NCBI RefSeq assembly: GCF_900176395.1
Contig: NZ_FWXL01000002.1
Location: 468,261 to 532,260, forward strand
Reading direction: 5' to 3'
From: Novosphingobium sp. B1
Lineage (GTDB): Bacteria > Pseudomonadota > Alphaproteobacteria > Sphingomonadales > Sphingomonadaceae
Length of the DNA stretch: 64,000 nucleotides
Numbering within the stretch: position 1 is the first letter of the stretch; each line of letters begins with the position of its first letter. Of this stretch, positions 17,229 to 25,477 are shown one piece after another. Both the position numbers and the translations under genes were made by a program. Below the pieces are notes generated by a model. It did no database searches. It saw only the letters and a list, made by a program, of their open reading frames with translations, and was not told where the DNA came from.

Positions 17229-18455
17229 ATGTTTTCAGGTAAGAACGCGATGCCGCTTGCATTGTGGGCGCTGACCATCAGCGCCTTTGCGGTCGGTACA
17301 ACCGAATTCGTCATCGTGGGTCTGATTCCCACAATTGCAGCCGATCTTGGCGTTTCCCTTCCATCTGCCGGACTACTGGTCAGCCTCTATGCGCTTGGCG
17401 TCACGATTGGTGCGCCCGTCCTCACGGCCCTGACCGGCAAGATGCCACGCAAGACTTTGCTGCTTTCGCTGTTGGTCCTGTTCACGATCGGCAATCTCTT
17501 TGCTGCCCTTGCGCCGGGTTACTACGCGCTTATCGCCGCTCGCTTCATCACCGGTCTTGCGCATGGTGTGTTCTTCGCAATCGCATCCACGATCGCGACC
17601 AGGCTCGTCCGGCCCGAGAAAGCCTCATCGGCCATTGCGATCGTCTTCCTCGGACTGACCGTCGCCTTGGTCACTGGCGTGCCCTTGGGTACGTGGATCG
17701 GTCAGACATTCGGTTGGCAATCTACCTTTCTGGGCGTCGTAGCGCTTGCCTTGATCGGCCTCGCGTCGAGCGCTCTGCTCGTTCCGTCTGACCTAGCACT
17801 GGACGAGCCTGCGACCTTGCGTCAGCAGGCACAGGTCCTCACGGCCCCTCGCTTGCTGCTGGTCTATCTGATCACTGCGGTCGGCTATGGCGGCAACTTC
17901 ATTGCCTTCACGTATCTCACGCCGATGCTGACCGACGTGACCGGCCTTGGTGCGGGGGCCGTCAGTCTAGTGATCCTTCTCTACGGCATGTCGGTCGCGG
18001 TCGGAAACATAGTGGGCGGAAAGCTGTCCGACCGTATCGGTCCTGTCGCGGCCCTGACGATCATTTTTGCAGGCCTTGCCTTATCACTGCTGCTTCTTGG
18101 TCTTGGCCTTGCATCGGCATTGGCAGCGGTCGCAGTGAGCCTGTTCTGGGGTGGCTTCGCCTTCGGCAACGTGCCACCGCTGCAGTCCTACGTTGTCGAG
18201 ATCGCGCGCGATGTTGCTCCCAAGGCTGTGGATGTCGCCTCAGGGCTCAACATCGGTGCGTTCAACCTTGGCATTGCGATCGGGGCATGGGTTGGGGGCC
18301 TCGTGGTCGAGGAATTGGGGTTGCGGGCAACGCCATTTGTTGGGGCCGCTATCGTCGCCTTCGGCATCATCTTGACCCGCTGCAGCGGCGCGATTGAAGA
18401 TCGCGCCCACCGCTGCCGCAATAATGGCGTGGACGTATGCGGTGGGTTTGTGTGA
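17229..18455 (+). CDS. MFS exporter, DHA1 (AraJ/NepI/PbuE-like) type
   Basis: A 408-residue, 12-helix major-facilitator exporter. TTEFVIVGLIPTIAADLGVS at the start and LYALGVTIGAPVLTALTGKMPRK (motif A region) are typical of the AraJ/NepI/PbuE drug- or nucleoside-efflux group. GNIVGGKLSDRIG is the second-half counterpart. The start is ATG at 17229, ten bases after a GTGGAG site. The last 25 residues (CSGAIEDRAHRCRNNG and on) are hydrophilic and Cys-rich, unlike the usual short tail after helix 12. A late frameshift, or fusion to the rearranged sequence that follows, is possible. Divergent from its LysR regulator. Confidence 0.85.
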   Translation: MFSGKNAMPLALWALTISAFAVGTTEFVIVGLIPTIAADLGVSLPSAGLLVSLYALGVTIGAPVLTALTGKMPRKTLLLSLLVLFTIGNLFAALAPGYYALIAARFITGLAHGVFFAIASTIATRLVRPEKASSAIAIVFLGLTVALVTGVPLGTWIGQTFGWQSTFLGVVALALIGLASSALLVPSDLALDEPATLRQQAQVLTAPRLLLVYLITAVGYGGNFIAFTYLTPMLTDVTGLGAGAVSLVILLYGMSVAVGNIVGGKLSDRIGPVAALTIIFAGLALSLLLLGLGLASALAAVAVSLFWGGFAFGNVPPLQSYVVEIARDVAPKAVDVASGLNIGAFNLGIAIGAWVGGLVVEELGLRATPFVGAAIVAFGIILTRCSGAIEDRAHRCRNNGVDVCGGFV

Positions 18456-18937
18456 CCTTAGCATAACTTGATTGTGTGATTACGCGGTACGGGAAATCGA
18501 ACGATGGACAGTGGCTCATCGCTCGATTGCAATGCTGACAAAGAACCTTCGGTGATCTCCATAACGAAGGAAACGTGTGCTCATGGGCTGTATCGCTTCG
18601 CTTCGAGAACAGCCCAAATCATGACAGCGTGGACTTGAAACGAGGGAGGGTCAGAGCAGGCCTGTAGGCCTCACGCCCTCAATTTTACGCGTATGCGGAG
18701 CAGCAGATTGAGGTTGTCGGAGATCAGCAGGTACGCAAGCCAGATCGAAATGCTGATAGTGTGTTAAGTAGCGCTGAGAATTGACCAAGGAAGGGGCTTT
18801 GATTGCAAAGTCCTGACCGAGGGCGCGGCAACGAAATCCAATGACGTCTTGATTTGGGCTGTCATGATGTGAAAGCCGGCCTCTACGACGGTGCCGTAAA
18901 ATCCATCGAAGATTTCGACGCTTAGGCGATGAGGGGG
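18456..18937. other. 482-base stretch without an intact gene; insertion-sequence scar
   Basis: No intact gene. It holds small inverted repeats (CCTTCG/CGAAGG near 18548-18570; GGGCTGT 18585-18591 with ACAGCCC 18609-18615; AGGCCT twice near 18660) and an insertion-sequence end at 18762-18798. On the minus strand the flotillin reading frame continues after its stop for 57 open codons to a TAA at 18764-18766. After that come 30 more codons, including SIWLAYLLISDNLNLLLR, to a TGA at 18671-18673. This could be decayed coding sequence; I see no start or known motif. Confidence 0.5.
18762..18798 (+). mobile_element. Relic of an insertion-sequence end (same repeat as at the right edge)
   Basis: The 15-mer CGCTGAGAATTGACC at 18772-18786 is identical to the one at 63916-63930, and both lie ten bases after a TGT. 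Past the 15-mer both continue to AGGGGC, with one base of length difference. The second copy of the repeat, which occurs 34 bases further on at the right edge, is absent here, and no transposase frame follows. I read this as a degraded or solo end of the same IS type. Confidence 0.5.
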
Positions 18938-20611
18938 TCAGCCATCCCCCTCCGGATCTACCGCCGCCTGCTGGCCTGCTGCGGCGGGTACAATCGGTGC
19001 TGCCTTGACCAGCCCCTCCAGCGAGCCGCCGTCCAGCCCCAGTTCCCTCATCAAGCCATCGATGATTGGCGCCTGCGCGCGATAGCTCAGCGCGGCGGTC
19101 AAAGCATCGCTGGCAAGGTTGCCATTCGATGCGGCCTCCCCGTTGCCACCCGAACCGCTCGACGAGCGCGTCAGCCCATCGACTTGGACAATCTTGATCG
19201 AATCGATCGCTTCGAGAGGCTTTGCCGACTCGCGCACCAGTTCGGGTAATACTTTGAGCAGCGCCACCTTGGTCTGCAACGAGATCTGGTCGGACGAGAG
19301 CAGGTTCGCCGCTTCGTTGATCGCGCGCTGGCCCGCTGCTTCCACTTCGAATCGCACTCGCGCGGCTTCCGAGCGTAATTTTTCCGCCTCGGCCTCGCCT
19401 TCTGCTTCAAGCCGCGCGGCTTCGGCACGGTTGGCGGCGGCGGCCTTCTCGGCTTCGGCTTCCACCTTCACCCGGATCGCGTCACGCTCGGCCGCCTTGG
19501 AAGCTTCGATAAGTTCGATGCGCTTGCCGCGCTCGGCAACCTCGGTTTCGCGCGAGGTCGTCACCTGTTCCTCGGCAGCGACCGCCTTGGCGCGCGCCTC
19601 GTCGGCCTCGGCCTTGGCCTGGCTTTCCTGGCGGCTCTTGTTCTGGATCGCGATCTGCTGTTCCTGCCGTGCGATCTCGATCGCCTGCTGTTGCGCAATG
19701 CGCGCCTGTTGCACCGCGCGGTCGGCCTCGATCTGCTGGCTGTCGACCAGCTTCTTGGCCTCGATCCGTGCAGCTTCCGCTTCCTGATTGCGAAGCGACT
19801 GTTCGCGCGCCACTTCCGCCGCCTGCTCGGCGCGCCGCATCTCGATCTCACGCTCCTGCTCCAGCCGGGCAAATTCGTTGTCGCGCTTGATCTTAAGCGA
19901 CTGCTGCTCGGCCTCGAGATTCTTCAGCTCGATCTGCACGCGCGTGTCCTGCTCGATGTCGTTGCGCGCCTTCTTGCGCAGTTCGATCTGCTCAGTCAGC
20001 TTCGTCAGGCCCTCGGCGTCGAAGGCATTGTTAGCGTTGAAGTGCTCGATGCTGGTCTGGTCAAGCCCGGTCAGCGAGACCGATTCAAGTTCGAGCCCAT
20101 TCATTGCAAGGTCGTTCGAGGATACCTGTTGTACCTTCTGCACGAAGTCGGCGCGCTGTTCGTGCAGCTGGTTCATCGTCATGCCGGCCGCGACCGAGCG
20201 CAGTGCGTCGACGAACTTGCCCTCGACCAGATCCTTCAGCGCTTCGGGCTGCATAGTGCGCATGCCCAGCGTCTGCGCGGCCATGGCGATGGCTCCGGCA
20301 TCCGGCCGCACGCGCACGTAGAATTCGGCCTTCACGTCGATCCGCAAGCGGTCGAGCGTGATTAGCGCGTCTGTGTTCTTGCGCTCCACGGCAAGGCGCA
20401 CGGTGTTCATGTTCACCGGCATCGTCTCGTGCAGCACCGGTAGCACCAGTGCGCCACCGTTGATTACCACCTTCTCTCCGCCGAAGCCGGTTCGCACGAA
20501 ACCCACTTCCTTGGTCGCTCGGCGATAGAGCCGGGTCAAGGTGAAGGCGATCACCAGCAGGAGCGCAAGGCCAGTGCCCGCATAGATGCCGATGGGAACA
20601 AGCTGGTTCAT
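18938..20611 (-). CDS. yqiK: Flotillin/YqiK-family membrane scaffold protein
   Basis: A 557-residue flotillin. It has one N-terminal membrane segment (IYAGTGLALLLVIAFTLTRLY), an SPFH domain (about 35-200, with VVINGGALVLPVLHETMPVNMNTVRLAVERKNTDALI) and a long Glu/Ala/Arg-rich coiled coil (about 205-445). A low-complexity Ser/Gly/Asn tail region precedes the C-terminus. Flotillins assemble as oligomers on ordered membrane patches, with roles in envelope stress and membrane fluidity. The gene lies just after a YqiJ/NfeD-type gene in the same direction, the same pairing as yqiJ-yqiK in E. coli. The ATG at 20611 has a GGAG site. The 3' side runs into the IS scar. Confidence 0.92.
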   Translation of the reverse strand: MNQLVPIGIYAGTGLALLLVIAFTLTRLYRRATKEVGFVRTGFGGEKVVINGGALVLPVLHETMPVNMNTVRLAVERKNTDALITLDRLRIDVKAEFYVRVRPDAGAIAMAAQTLGMRTMQPEALKDLVEGKFVDALRSVAAGMTMNQLHEQRADFVQKVQQVSSNDLAMNGLELESVSLTGLDQTSIEHFNANNAFDAEGLTKLTEQIELRKKARNDIEQDTRVQIELKNLEAEQQSLKIKRDNEFARLEQEREIEMRRAEQAAEVAREQSLRNQEAEAARIEAKKLVDSQQIEADRAVQQARIAQQQAIEIARQEQQIAIQNKSRQESQAKAEADEARAKAVAAEEQVTTSRETEVAERGKRIELIEASKAAERDAIRVKVEAEAEKAAAANRAEAARLEAEGEAEAEKLRSEAARVRFEVEAAGQRAINEAANLLSSDQISLQTKVALLKVLPELVRESAKPLEAIDSIKIVQVDGLTRSSSGSGGNGEAASNGNLASDALTAALSYRAQAPIIDGLMRELGLDGGSLEGLVKAAPIVPAAAGQQAAVDPEGDG

Positions 20612-20646
20612 GTCAGTCTCCGAGGAGGAAGAAATCCGGTGTAAGT

Positions 20647-21261
20647 TCAGTTTGCAAGGCGCAGCGGGCCATCGACCGCAATCGCGTAAAAGGTCTCGCC
20701 TTCGCGATGGACGAGCAGGACCTCACAGCCTTCGGCCAAGGTGGCTGTGTCTTCGTGGGGTTCGACCATGACGAGATGGACCTGTCCGTGAATGTCTCGC
20801 ACCTGCGCCCGCGCCGCGCTGCCACGCATGGCGCGCCCGATCTGGATTGTGCCCTTGCGCCCGAGCAGGGCGTCGACCGGTACGGCGGTGGTTTCGTCAT
20901 GCGGCCAGACACGCCCTACCAGCCGAGTAATGACGGCATTCACTGGCCAGGCAGCCAGCAGCCCCATCGCGGTCGCTGCGCCAGGGCCGAACGGCGCGCC
21001 GAAGAACGAGGTCACCAGCTCCTGCAGCGACAAGCCGACGAGTCCGAAGGTCGCAAGAAAGAACGAGAGCCACACCACGAACGGCAGTGTGCCCAACCCG
21101 GTCACGCTGGCCAGCACTGACCCCGCATCAAGGTCGGCGTCGTGCCCATCGGCGTCGCCCAGAAAATCCGATACTCCCGTAATTTGCACTATCACCAGCA
21201 GCGCCAGCAGGGCCAGCGCAACTGCAAACGGCAGATTTTCGGGGGCTAGCAGCCCGCCCAT
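20647..21261 (-). CDS. yqiJ: YqiJ/NfeD-like membrane protein, flotillin partner
   Basis: A 204-residue inner-membrane protein with three hydrophobic segments: residues 10-30, 58-85 and 95-115. A C-terminal OB-fold domain of about 70 residues begins AVPVDALLGRKGTIQIGRAMRGSAARAQVRD. NfeD-type OB domains accompany flotillins and are thought to bind or regulate them. It is 35 bases upstream of the flotillin gene in the same direction and clearly the same operon. The ATG at 21261 follows GGAG by seven bases. Overall length and layout match YqiJ of E. coli better than long NfeD proteins with a protease domain. Confidence 0.82.
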   Translation of the reverse strand: MGGLLAPENLPFAVALALLALLVIVQITGVSDFLGDADGHDADLDAGSVLASVTGLGTLPFVVWLSFFLATFGLVGLSLQELVTSFFGAPFGPGAATAMGLLAAWPVNAVITRLVGRVWPHDETTAVPVDALLGRKGTIQIGRAMRGSAARAQVRDIHGQVHLVMVEPHEDTATLAEGCEVLLVHREGETFYAIAVDGPLRLAN

Positions 21262-21768
21262 CGCAGAACTCCCCTACAGGCCTCGGATCATGGCAACCAC
21301 GGCGAGCGGCGCAAGCGGAATCGGACATGGACAGCTCTGATTTTTTGCCGGATCGGAAGAGTCAGGGGGGGCGCGAAATTGGGTAACTCTGCGTTCACGA
21401 CCATCGTGAGCAGGTGCGAGCCGATCGCCACAGATTGGCGCTTTGGCGCACAGTCATGCGCCAGCGGGCTGAGAGGCGTGGGATGTCCGCCGACGGATCA
21501 ACGTTCGGGGTTAAAGTGATATATTTCTACCGTTTGGGCGTGGAGCGCTCACGATCCCAATTCTAGGTTGAGTAGATCTCAATCTCAGCCTGTCCCAGCG
21601 CAATGTCGCAAGCTGCCAATCCCGGTCGTCGAATTTTGTAGGAGAAGATCAATCGTGACACTTTGCCCTCGGACAAAGTGTCACAGGGGACAAATGTGCA
21701 GTTATCGGGTCGGGCGGTCGCATGGGGGATTCACAAGAATCCTGTTATGTGCTTTGTTGAATCACGTA
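21262..21768. other. 507-base intergenic region upstream of both the yqiJK pair and the 21.8-kb gene
   Basis: Divergent control region. The only strong structure is the 30-base inverted repeat at 21655-21684. A ribosome-like GGAGAAG at 21641-21647 sits seven bases before a GTG that is the first codon-sized triplet of that repeat, and the frame from it is open into the downstream gene. The AT-rich AAAGTGATATATTTCTACC near 21513 could be part of a promoter. I see no RNA gene or further ORF with protein-like composition. Confidence 0.4.
21655..21684. repeat. Perfect 11-bp inverted repeat (operator or RNA hairpin)
   Basis: Arms GTGACACTTTG (21655-21665) and CAAAGTGTCAC (21674-21684) are perfect complements around CCCTCGGA. 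The right arm's GGACAAAGTG is echoed five bases later by GGGACAAATG, an iteron-like half repeat. It lies 85 bases before the ATG of the putative winged-helix gene. It could be its autoregulatory operator; as RNA it would bury a possible GTG start. Confidence 0.6.
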
Positions 21769-22374
21769 ATGTTCCACACCAACGCCTTTCAGCCGCAAGA
21801 TGCCGGAACATCCCCATCGGCCCGATCCGATGTGTCGGTCTTGCTGGACATGCTGGCCCAGGTCAGCTCGCGGCCGCGCTACGCTTTCATGCTGCTAAGC
21901 CTCATTGCCGAAGTGGCTGACACTGCGGGCGAGGCGGGCCCCTTCGTGCGGCGCGGGGCCGGGATGGTGACCTTGCGGGACTGGCTGTGCGACAGTCTGG
22001 CCCCCATGGGCAACCGCGATCCTCGCCGCAGCGCTCTGGCTGAACGGGTCCGGTCTGACCTCATCCTCGAGGGTACCATGCCCGAAGATCCGGCTGACGC
22101 CGCCAGTGCCATTGAAGCCGAGGTCCGCGCGAGGGTGCGTGCCTCGGGCAAGACCAACCTCAGCCGCGCCGTGTCGGAACTCGTCGGCGCTGGCCTGCTG
22201 CGCCGCTACTACAAGGGCTATGCCGTGGATCATGAGAACCGTGGCGGCCAGCGTCACGCCGTCTACGTGCTCCAGGGCGCGTCGCGCTGCCTGCTGGCCA
22301 AGCGGCCGGCTGCCCCGCCAGCGAAGCGATCAGTGCGGCAGCCCCCCCGGCAGGGTGAGTTACGCTTCGCTTGA
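21769..22374 (+). CDS. Hypothetical protein, possible winged-helix DNA-binding protein
   Basis: A 201-residue soluble, Arg-rich protein I do not recognise. After a variable N-terminus comes a helical part (VSVLLDMLAQVSSRPRYAFM, then LIAEVADTAG). A segment at about 125-175 resembles a winged helix: TNLSRAVSELVGAGLLRRYYKGYAVDHENRGGQRHAVYVL, where a helix is followed by a two-stranded wing with RGG. The tail is basic (KRPAAPPAKRSVRQPPR). I start at ATG 21769 (MFHTNAFQ). A GTG at 21655 has a better ribosome site, but its 38 extra residues are Cys-rich and not protein-like. The inverted repeat directly upstream suggests self-regulation; that is inference. The next gene begins 38 bases downstream. 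Confidence 0.6.
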   Translation: MFHTNAFQPQDAGTSPSARSDVSVLLDMLAQVSSRPRYAFMLLSLIAEVADTAGEAGPFVRRGAGMVTLRDWLCDSLAPMGNRDPRRSALAERVRSDLILEGTMPEDPADAASAIEAEVRARVRASGKTNLSRAVSELVGAGLLRRYYKGYAVDHENRGGQRHAVYVLQGASRCLLAKRPAAPPAKRSVRQPPRQGELRFA

Positions 22375-22412
22375 AGGGAACCTGGCGGCGGTGCCGTTCA
22401 TTCTGAACGGCA

Positions 22413-24182
22413 ATGACACAAGCCCAATGGCTATCGATAGCCACTCTCGGGGGGATGATGGCCCTGTTTCTTTGGGGCCGCTTCCGATATGACGTAACTG
22501 CGGGGATCGCTCTGCTGGCAGCGATTGCCATCGGTGTCGTGCCCGCCAAATCCGCTTTCACCGGCTTTTCTGACGACATCGTGGTGATCGTCGGTTCGGC
22601 TCTAGTGCTCTCGGCTGCGGTCCAGCGGTCGGGCGTGATCGAGCGAATGTTGCAATCGCTTGCTCAGCGTATCAAGAAGCCGCAGCGGCAGATGCTCGTG
22701 CTTTCGGCGGCGGTCGGGCTGTCATCAGGCTTCATCAAGAACGTCGGTGCCCTTGCTATGCTCATGCCCGGAGCCGTGCAGATGGCGCGCAAGCAAAATG
22801 CGTCGCCTTCGCTCTATCTGATGCCGATGGCGTTTGCCTCGCTGCTCGGCGGCCTGACCACCCTGATAGGCACATCGCCCAACATCATCGTCAGCCGCGT
22901 TCGCGAGGAAATGACCGGCGAGCCCTTCCGCATGTTCGATTACCTGCCCACCGGTCTGGCCTTGCTGGCGATGGGGCTGGTCTTCCTCAGCGTTGGCTGG
23001 CGTCTTCTGCCGACCGACCGCAACGCCGCGCAAGGAATGGACGAGGCGATCAACATTTCCGCCTATGTGATCGAGGCCAAGGTCAGCGAAGGCTCCCCCG
23101 CCGCCGGAACGACGGTTGCCGCCTTCATCGAGCGACACGATGGCGACGTCGGCGTGACCGGACTGGTGCGCGGTGACATGCGGGGCGCAGTGTCGGCGGA
23201 TATTTGCATCGAGGAAGGTGATGTCCTGATCCTCAGTGGCGAGCCCAACGTGCTTGAACGCGTGGTCGGTGCGGATCGTCTGGTTCTTGCCGGTGGCGAC
23301 CGCGAGGACGAGGGCAAGGGCGCCGACGGCCTTGGTGTCATCGAGGCCGTGATCCATGCCGATTCCGCGCTGATTGGCCGTACCGCCCGCCGCATGCAGA
23401 TGCGGGACCGGCTGGGCATAAACCTCATCGCGATCTCGCGCGAAGGCGCGACTATTGCCAGCAAGCCCGGCAATACCCTGCTCCAGGCCGGCGATGTCAT
23501 CGTCCTGCAAGGGCCGATCGCCTCAATGCCTGCGCGACTATCGGAAATGGGCGTCCTGCCGCTGGCCGAACGCAAGATCGGCCTCGGTTCGCGCAAGTCA
23601 CGCTGGCTGCCACTGATCATACTTGCGGCTGCCATGGCTGGGGCAGGAAGCGGCGTAATGCCGGCCGCGCTTGCCTTCTTCGCCGCTGCCAGCCTTACCG
23701 TCATCACGGGCGCACTGCCGGCAGAGGAAGCCTATCGCGCCGTGGAATGGCCAATTCTGATTATGCTTGCAGCGCTGATCCCGGTGAGTGAATCGTTGCA
23801 GACGACCGGTGCTTCAGATGTCATCGCAAGGCTTTTGGCCGATCTTGCCGTTCAGTTACCCACTTGGGGTGCAGTCGCCCTGATCCTTGTGGCGGCAATG
23901 GCCGTGACGCCGTTTCTGAACAATGCCGCGACGGTTCTGGTCATGGCCCCGATTGCCGCAGTCTTCGCCGAGCAGTTGCACTATCGGCCCGAAGCCTTCC
24001 TGATCGCGACGGCGGTTGGCGCCGGGTGCGATTTCCTGACGCCCATCGGCCACCAGTGCAACACACTGGTGCTGGGTCCGGGCGGCTACCGCTTCGGGGA
24101 CTATGCCCGCCTCGGCGCACCGCTTTCGCTGCTGGTCATCTGCCTGGGGACGCCGATCATCTTGTGGGCTTGGCCGCTTTAA
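22413..24182 (+). CDS. SLC13-type anion carrier with two RCK/TrkA-C domains
   Basis: A 589-residue carrier of the same superfamily as the one at 8980-10314, but with the central loop expanded into two TrkA-C (RCK_C) domains. These lie at about 211-275 (AYVIEAKVSEGSPAAGTTV to EGDVLILSG) and 305-370 (GLGVIEAVIHADSALIGRTA to AGDVIVLQG). Transport loops are FIKNVGALAMLMPGAVQMAR with LIGTSPNIIVSRV in the first half, and PFLNNAATVLVMAPIA with DFLTPIGHQCNTLVLGPGGY in the second. The TrkA-C domains may bind a regulatory ligand. Substrate is likely sulfate or a related oxyanion. It overlaps the aminotransferase gene tail-to-tail by four bases. Confidence 0.87.
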   Translation: MTQAQWLSIATLGGMMALFLWGRFRYDVTAGIALLAAIAIGVVPAKSAFTGFSDDIVVIVGSALVLSAAVQRSGVIERMLQSLAQRIKKPQRQMLVLSAAVGLSSGFIKNVGALAMLMPGAVQMARKQNASPSLYLMPMAFASLLGGLTTLIGTSPNIIVSRVREEMTGEPFRMFDYLPTGLALLAMGLVFLSVGWRLLPTDRNAAQGMDEAINISAYVIEAKVSEGSPAAGTTVAAFIERHDGDVGVTGLVRGDMRGAVSADICIEEGDVLILSGEPNVLERVVGADRLVLAGGDREDEGKGADGLGVIEAVIHADSALIGRTARRMQMRDRLGINLIAISREGATIASKPGNTLLQAGDVIVLQGPIASMPARLSEMGVLPLAERKIGLGSRKSRWLPLIILAAAMAGAGSGVMPAALAFFAAASLTVITGALPAEEAYRAVEWPILIMLAALIPVSESLQTTGASDVIARLLADLAVQLPTWGAVALILVAAMAVTPFLNNAATVLVMAPIAAVFAEQLHYRPEAFLIATAVGAGCDFLTPIGHQCNTLVLGPGGYRFGDYARLGAPLSLLVICLGTPIILWAWPL

Positions 24183-25360
24183 CTGCGAAGCGCATCGCGC
24201 CATCTGGCGAGCCTATCTGCCGCCTCGATCAGCATTTTCGCCGGCTTGCAGTGGCACAGCCGCGCAATGTGCACAGGCGCATCCGGCCCTTCCCACAACG
24301 CCGAAAGAGGGATCGAGGCGACCTTCGCTTCCTCGACGGCGCGCAGGGCGAAGACGCGATCGTCAAGATCGATCCCGCTTGCCCGCAGATCGATGCAGGC
24401 AAACCAGGTGGCCTGGGAAGGAAGTACGGCAAAAGACCTTTCCGACAGGGCATCGAGCAGAACCTTGCGGCTCTCGGCCCAGTCGGCAGTGCAATCGAGT
24501 GCAACGTCCGGTTGCTGCAATCCATGTGCCACGGCTGATTGCAGCATCGGTGCCGTCGTGAAGGTGAGGAACTGGTGCGCGCGGCCAAGGACTGCGGCGA
24601 TGGCGGGATCGGCCACCAACCAGCCTACCTTCCAGCCGGTTGCGCCGAAGATCTTGCCGGCCGACCCGATCTTGACCGCACGCCGTGCCATCCCCTGCTG
24701 TGCCAGAAGCGACGCATGGGCCCGGCCATCAAAACGCACATTTTCCCAAACCTCGTCGCAGATGACGAACAGATCATGGGCGACGCAAATCTGCGCCAGC
24801 ATCGCAAGGTCAGCGAGAGAGGCGACGGCGCCTGTGGGATTGAGGGGATCGTTGAACACGATCGCCCTGGTCCGCGGCGTGATTGTGGCCTCGATTGCCG
24901 CACGGTCAAGGGCCCAGCGCGGTGGCTGCAAGGCAACGAACACGGGTGTTCCTCCGGCTCGGCGAACGAGAGGCGCATAGGCATCGTAGGCGGGCGAAAA
25001 GAGCAATACCTCGTCACCCGGCCTGATCACTGCAAAAACCGCAGCGGCCACGGCTTCGGTCGCACCGGACGTTATGATGACGCCGTCGGGAGCAACCTCC
25101 AGACCTTGCGTCCTCGCGTAGAACGCAGACACCGCTTCTCGCAGGTCGCGCAGCCCGGCCATTGGCGGATACTGGTGCGATCCCTTGCGGCTCGCTTCGG
25201 CAAGCGCATCGACCAAGGCCGAAGGCGGGGGGCCATCGGGAAAGCCCTGGCCAAGGTTTATCGCGCCGGTCTGGCGCGCCAGGCTCGACATTTCCTCGAA
25301 AATGGTCACCGGCATCTGGGCATAGATCGGGTGAAGCCGGGCGGTGGGATCCGTGATCAT
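24179..25360 (-). CDS. Class I/II PLP-dependent aminotransferase
   Basis: A 393-residue fold-type I aminotransferase. The PLP lysine is Lys236 in SAGKIFGATGWKVG. NDPLNPTGAVAS and CDEVWENVRFDG hold the other cofactor contacts, and GAINLGQGFPDGPPP is the N-terminal signature of the methionine/kynurenine aminotransferase (YbdL/KAT) group. That group transaminates methionine, aromatic amino acids and kynurenine; which of these applies here is unknown. It is monocistronic or follows the LysR gene (117-base gap, same strand). Convergent with the SLC13 gene. Confidence 0.87.
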   Translation of the reverse strand: MITDPTARLHPIYAQMPVTIFEEMSSLARQTGAINLGQGFPDGPPPSALVDALAEASRKGSHQYPPMAGLRDLREAVSAFYARTQGLEVAPDGVIITSGATEAVAAAVFAVIRPGDEVLLFSPAYDAYAPLVRRAGGTPVFVALQPPRWALDRAAIEATITPRTRAIVFNDPLNPTGAVASLADLAMLAQICVAHDLFVICDEVWENVRFDGRAHASLLAQQGMARRAVKIGSAGKIFGATGWKVGWLVADPAIAAVLGRAHQFLTFTTAPMLQSAVAHGLQQPDVALDCTADWAESRKVLLDALSERSFAVLPSQATWFACIDLRASGIDLDDRVFALRAVEEAKVASIPLSALWEGPDAPVHIARLCHCKPAKMLIEAADRLARWRDALRS

Positions 25361-25477
25361 GGGCTTCTTCCTGGCCTCAGGAAGCGATGCCCGGCAATGT
25401 CACGCTGCCGCCCTTTGCCCCGGAGCGTTTTGCTTCCAGCCGCCCAGGCTTGCGCAGGATGGGCGATCTCTTGCCGG

